Position numbers and translations under genes: made by a program
The notes under the pieces: model-generated
What the model was told of the DNA's origin: nothing
The model's input: only the letters and a program-made list of their open reading frames with translations
The model's database searches: none
NCBI RefSeq assembly: GCF_014904705.1
Contig: NZ_JACZCQ010000016.1
Location: forward strand, 1 to 64,000
Direction: 5' to 3'
From: Nisaea sediminum
GTDB taxonomy: Bacteria > Pseudomonadota > Alphaproteobacteria > Thalassobaculales > Thalassobaculaceae
DNA length: 64,000 nt
In this document: in pieces, positions 60,864 through 64,000 of the stretch
Position numbering within the stretch: position 1 is the stretch's first letter
Layout of the letters: each line of letters starts with the position of its first letter

Positions 60864-62506
60864 CGTTCTCGCATCCCTTCGCGTGCATAGCGCAGCACCG
60901 GCTGCAGCACGTATTCCAACACCCGTCTTTCCCCCGTCAGCAGGTCTGCCGTCACCGACATGCCCGGCACCAGACGCACGTCCCGTCCGTCGACGCGGAG
61001 ATGCTCGCGCTCCAGTTCGATCCGTGCGGTGTAGGACAGCATCTGCGGCGCCGCCTGCGGGCCGCTGGTCGCCGCGCCCGGGGCGCCGGCGGCGTTGTTC
61101 GCGTCCTGCGGCACCACGGCGTCGGCGCTGAGGCTGACGACTTTCCCCTCGATGCTGCCGTAGCGCATGTAGTTGAAGGCATCGACCTTCACCGCCGCGC
61201 GCTGGCCGATCTCGATGAAGCCGATATCCCGGTTGGTCACCGTCGCCTCGACCGTGAGGCGGGCCTCCTCCGGCACGATGCGCATCAGCGCCGTGCCCGG
61301 CTGCACATAGCCGCCGAGCGTGTGCACGGCGAGGCCGGTCACCTCGCCCGCGACCGGCGCGGCAAGGGTCAGGCGGCCGACCCGGTCGCGCGCCTTGATC
61401 TGTTCCTGGCCGGCCGCGCTTTCCCGCTGCCGCGCCTCGTTCAGCTTGCGCTGCGTCTCCGCCTCGAAGGCGAGCAGCAGGTTGGCCGCCGTCGCCTCCG
61501 CGCTGGCGAGGGTCGCCGTCGCCTCCGCGATCCGGCTTTCCAGGATCAGCGCCTGGTGCTGGGTCTCCAGCAGCACCTGCTCGTGCTCGAGATAGACGGA
61601 TTTCTGTGTCAGCTGCTTCTCGAAGAGGATGCGCTGGCCCGCGACCCGTTCGGTCAAGAGCGGCAGGACGGCGCGGACCTTCGCCTGCTCGGCGCGGAGC
61701 GAGGCCAGCGTCGCGCGCGCCCGGGCCGCGTCCTTCGCCGCCCGTTCGCGCTCGCCCGTCAGCGCCGCCCATTCCGCCCGCAGCACCGCGAGCGCCTCCG
61801 CAACCTCGTGCTCCGCCGCCCCTTCCGGCATCGCGAAGACCTCGTCCGGTGCGAGCGGCGCGCCGCCACCCGCAAGCGCCGCCGCACCGATCAGCGCCTC
61901 GTGCCGGGCGACGTCGAGCCGGGCCGCCGTCCATTCGCGGGTCAGTTTCTCGAGATCGGCGCCGCTCTCCGTCGGGTCGAGCGAGAGCAGCGGATCGCCG
62001 GCCTGCACATGGGCCCCGTCCTCGACATGGATCATCCGCACGATGCCCGGCAGGCTGCTTTCCACCACCTTCACCTTGCCGCCGGGCACGATCTTGCCCG
62101 GTGCCGCGACCACGATGTCGAGATGGCCGAACCAGGCCCAGATCCCGGCGAGCAGCAGCATCCCCGCCATGATGGCGGGCAGGGTGAGCAGCAGCCGCGA
62201 GGGCGGCGCGACCGCCGCCTCGACCCGGCTGGCGAGGAAGGCGTCGTGCAGGTCCTTCAGATCGTCATGGCCGAGGGCATCGCCGCCGCCGGCACTTGCC
62301 GCAGCGGGAGGAATCGCCGGGGTCCCGGGCGGCGTGCCACCCGCTGCGGCAGCCCGGAGTGCAGCGGCAGCGGCCTCGGGAACCGCGCCCTCCGCTCCGG
62401 CGCCGGCAGCGGGGGCATGCACGGACGCATCGCCCGCCGCCGCGCGTTCACGGGCGAGCTCTTCCGCCGAGATCCGTCTTGGCACTATGCGGGCGATTTC
62501 CGCCAT
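60860..62506 (-). CDS. Type I secretion periplasmic adaptor (HlyD family)
   Basis: About 548 residues: a cytoplasmic N-terminus rich in Ala, Gly and Pro, one membrane helix (LLLTLPAIMAGMLLLAGIWA), a lipoyl-like half (GKVKVVESSLPGIVRMIHVE), a long coiled coil with heptads rich in Ala, Arg and Glu, and the second half ending RRVLEYVLQPVLRYAREGMRER, the typical HlyD C-terminus. It links the ABC exporter to the outer-membrane channel. The ATG at 62506 was preferred (GGGGA upstream); a TTG at 62566 is also possible. No TolC gene is in the window. Confidence 0.93.
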   Translation of the reverse strand: MAEIARIVPRRISAEELARERAAAGDASVHAPAAGAGAEGAVPEAAAAALRAAAAGGTPPGTPAIPPAAASAGGGDALGHDDLKDLHDAFLASRVEAAVAPPSRLLLTLPAIMAGMLLLAGIWAWFGHLDIVVAAPGKIVPGGKVKVVESSLPGIVRMIHVEDGAHVQAGDPLLSLDPTESGADLEKLTREWTAARLDVARHEALIGAAALAGGGAPLAPDEVFAMPEGAAEHEVAEALAVLRAEWAALTGERERAAKDAARARATLASLRAEQAKVRAVLPLLTERVAGQRILFEKQLTQKSVYLEHEQVLLETQHQALILESRIAEATATLASAEATAANLLLAFEAETQRKLNEARQRESAAGQEQIKARDRVGRLTLAAPVAGEVTGLAVHTLGGYVQPGTALMRIVPEEARLTVEATVTNRDIGFIEIGQRAAVKVDAFNYMRYGSIEGKVVSLSADAVVPQDANNAAGAPGAATSGPQAAPQMLSYTARIELEREHLRVDGRDVRLVPGMSVTADLLTGERRVLEYVLQPVLRYAREGMRER

Positions 62507-62576
62507 GCCGTCCCCAACTCTGCCGCCGCCGCCCGGAGCCGCCGGGCGAATGCGGGATTTCCCCAATGACCGGGCG

Positions 62577-64000
62577 CTATGCGGCGCCCTGCCGCTCCTC
62601 GTTCTGCCGGTTCTGCAAGGCGTCCATCCTCGCGTACCAGCCCTCCCTCGTGCGCAGCTCTTCGTGGCCGCCCTTTTCCGTGATCTTCCCGTCCTCGACG
62701 ACGAGGATGTGCCTGAAGCGCCGGACCGACGACAGCCGGTGCGTGATGACGATCACCGTCCGTCCCGCGCAGATCTCCCCCATCCGCTCCTGGATCAGCC
62801 GCTCCGCCTCGAAGTCGAGCGCCGAGGTCGCCTCGTCCAGGATCAGGATGCGCGGGTTGGTCGCCAGCGCCCGCGCCAGCACGATGCGCTGGCGCTCGCC
62901 GCCCGAGAGCTTGGCCCCGCGCTCGCCGATCACCGTGTCGTAGGCGTTCGGCAGCGAGAGGATGAAATCGTGCGCGCCGGTCAGCTTCGCCGCCTCCATG
63001 ACCTGCTCCATCGGCATGGTCGGATCGGCGACCGCGATATTGTCGCGGATCGAGCGGTTGAAGAGGAACGGATCCTGCAGCACATGCGCCACCTGGCGGC
63101 GCAGCCAGGCCGGATCGACCAGCGCGAGGTCGACGCCGTCGACCAGGATCTTGCCCTTCTGCGGCCAGTAGAGCCGCTGCAGCAGCTTGGCGATCGTGCT
63201 CTTGCCGGAGCCGGACGGGCCGACCACCGCCACCACCTCGCCAGGCTGGATCGTGAAGCTCACATCCTCCAGCACCTCGGGGCTGTCCTCGCCGTAGCGG
63301 AAGGAGACGCCGCGGAACTCGACCCGGCCGCGGATGTCCGGCAGCGCCGCAGAGCTCGTCGTCTTCGGCTCCGGCACCGCGTTCATCACCTCGCCGAGGC
63401 GGGAGACCGCGAGCAGCACCTGCTGCAGCTGGTTCCACATCTGCGCCACCCGCTGGGCCGGCGCCAGCGCGCGCATGGTCATCATGTTGACCGCGACGAG
63501 CTGGCCCGCGCTGATCGAGCCGTCGATGACGAAGCGGGCGCCGAGATAGAGCGTGACGACGACGGCGACGCGGTTGATCAGGGTGACGAGCTGGTTGGCA
63601 TTCTGCGTCAGCTTCTCGCTCTTCTCGCCCCAGACCGTCTGGTCCGCCATCTGCCGCTCCCAGGAGCGCTGCAGCGCCGGCTCGACCGCGAGGCTCTTCA
63701 CCGTCTCCATGCCGAACACGGTCTCGACCAGGAAGCCCTGGTTCTCCGTCATGCCGGTCGCGCGCGACATCAGCCGCTTCTTCAGCACCGGCGTGATCAC
63801 CCCGTAGACGGCGAAGATCAGCACCATGCCGATGCCGACCACCAGGGCGAGGAAGGGCGCGAAATAGGCGATCACACCGAGGAAGACGATGGAGAACAGC
63901 AGGTCGATGATCGCGGTCGGCGCCGAGCCGGTCAGGAACGAGCGGATCTGCTGCAGTTCCTGCGCGCGCTGCGTCGTCCGGCCGGTCTGGCGGCTGGCGA
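62577..64000 (-). CDS. Type I secretion ABC exporter (HlyB/LapB family), cut by window edge
   Basis: The frame is open to the window edge, so only the C-terminal 474 or so residues are seen: part of the membrane domain (RAQELQQIRSFLTGSAPTAI, then several helices) and the whole ATPase. The ATPase has Walker A GPSGSGKST, signature KLSGGERQRIVLARAL, Walker B ILILDEATSALD and H-loop VIVITHRLS. Whether an N-terminal C39-like domain is present lies outside the window. It is followed by the adaptor gene, and the RTX giant in the same operon is the obvious cargo. Confidence 0.94.
   Translation of the reverse strand, partial: ASRQTGRTTQRAQELQQIRSFLTGSAPTAIIDLLFSIVFLGVIAYFAPFLALVVGIGMVLIFAVYGVITPVLKKRLMSRATGMTENQGFLVETVFGMETVKSLAVEPALQRSWERQMADQTVWGEKSEKLTQNANQLVTLINRVAVVVTLYLGARFVIDGSISAGQLVAVNMMTMRALAPAQRVAQMWNQLQQVLLAVSRLGEVMNAVPEPKTTSSAALPDIRGRVEFRGVSFRYGEDSPEVLEDVSFTIQPGEVVAVVGPSGSGKSTIAKLLQRLYWPQKGKILVDGVDLALVDPAWLRRQVAHVLQDPFLFNRSIRDNIAVADPTMPMEQVMEAAKLTGAHDFILSLPNAYDTVIGERGAKLSGGERQRIVLARALATNPRILILDEATSALDFEAERLIQERMGEICAGRTVIVITHRLSSVRRFRHILVVEDGKITEKGGHEELRTREGWYARMDALQNRQNEERQGAA

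Noticed and set aside
62506..62566. TTG at 62566 as start of the HlyD-family gene
   Set aside because: It adds twenty residues without family likeness. The ATG at 62506 has a plausible ribosome site; still, the longer form cannot be fully excluded.

Overview
The window reads as chromosomal DNA of a high-GC alphaproteobacterium, probably a marine or rhizosphere-associated relative of the Rhodospirillales. This is inferred from strong GC3 bias, many TRAP and Liv-type transporters, many short-chain dehydrogenases, a Caulobacter-type D-xylose dehydrogenase and a type I secreted RTX giant. No rRNA or intact tRNA gene is present.

Left part (1-39.9 kb): a chain of catabolic and uptake cassettes, each with its own regulator. 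(a) 1-1.6 kb, minus: the end of a sugar-nucleotide operon (SIS isomerase, transaldolase, NAD epimerase). (b) 1.85-8.8 kb: a TRAP transporter followed by GST, CMD-family protein, PDC-hydrolase-like amidohydrolase and SDR, with a divergent LysR; probably uptake and breakdown of an aromatic-derived carboxylate. (c) 8.9-17.3 kb, plus: LysR, DUF1445 protein (D-glutamate cyclase/hydro-lyase family), a second TRAP transporter and a fused 5-oxoprolinase/hydantoinase; probably pyroglutamate use. (d) YgiQ radical SAM protein. (e) 19.6-22.7 kb: ArsR regulator, flavoprotein with a Cys-rich tail and MFS transporter, with two strong palindromes. (f) 22.7-33.2 kb: an eleven-gene operon (3-hydroxyisobutyrate-dehydrogenase-like enzyme, Liv-type ABC transporter with an extra ATPase lacking the ABC signature, cupin, two SDRs, M29/NicX-like metalloenzyme) divergent from an RpiR-type regulator. 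(g) 33.3-39.9 kb: a PhzS-like flavin monooxygenase, a ribose/xylose-type ABC transporter, a ROK regulator and D-xylose 1-dehydrogenase.

Junction (39.9-40.7 kb): a 50-bp 3' half of an initiator-tRNA-like gene, still followed by a terminator but without its 5' half, then a decayed nucleotidyltransferase gene. This looks like the end of an integrated element that extends to the right.

Right part (40.7-64 kb), minus: a type I secretion operon made of an ABC exporter (cut by the window edge), an HlyD-family adaptor, a small AT-rich membrane protein and one gene of about 19.7 kb encoding an RTX protein of about 6,580 residues. That protein has an AT-richer non-repetitive N-terminus, hundreds of Gly/Asp nonapeptides, a Calx-beta-like module, two identical jelly-roll (carbohydrate-binding-like) modules inside a 1,632-bp tandem duplication, about sixteen copies of an unusual spacer built on SRFHDVEEVRL, and an acidic C-terminus. 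Two further long internal duplications show that it evolves by recombination.

A recurring detail is a strong GC hairpin directly behind each of the three solute-binding-protein genes that head a transporter operon, probably to give more binding protein than permease.
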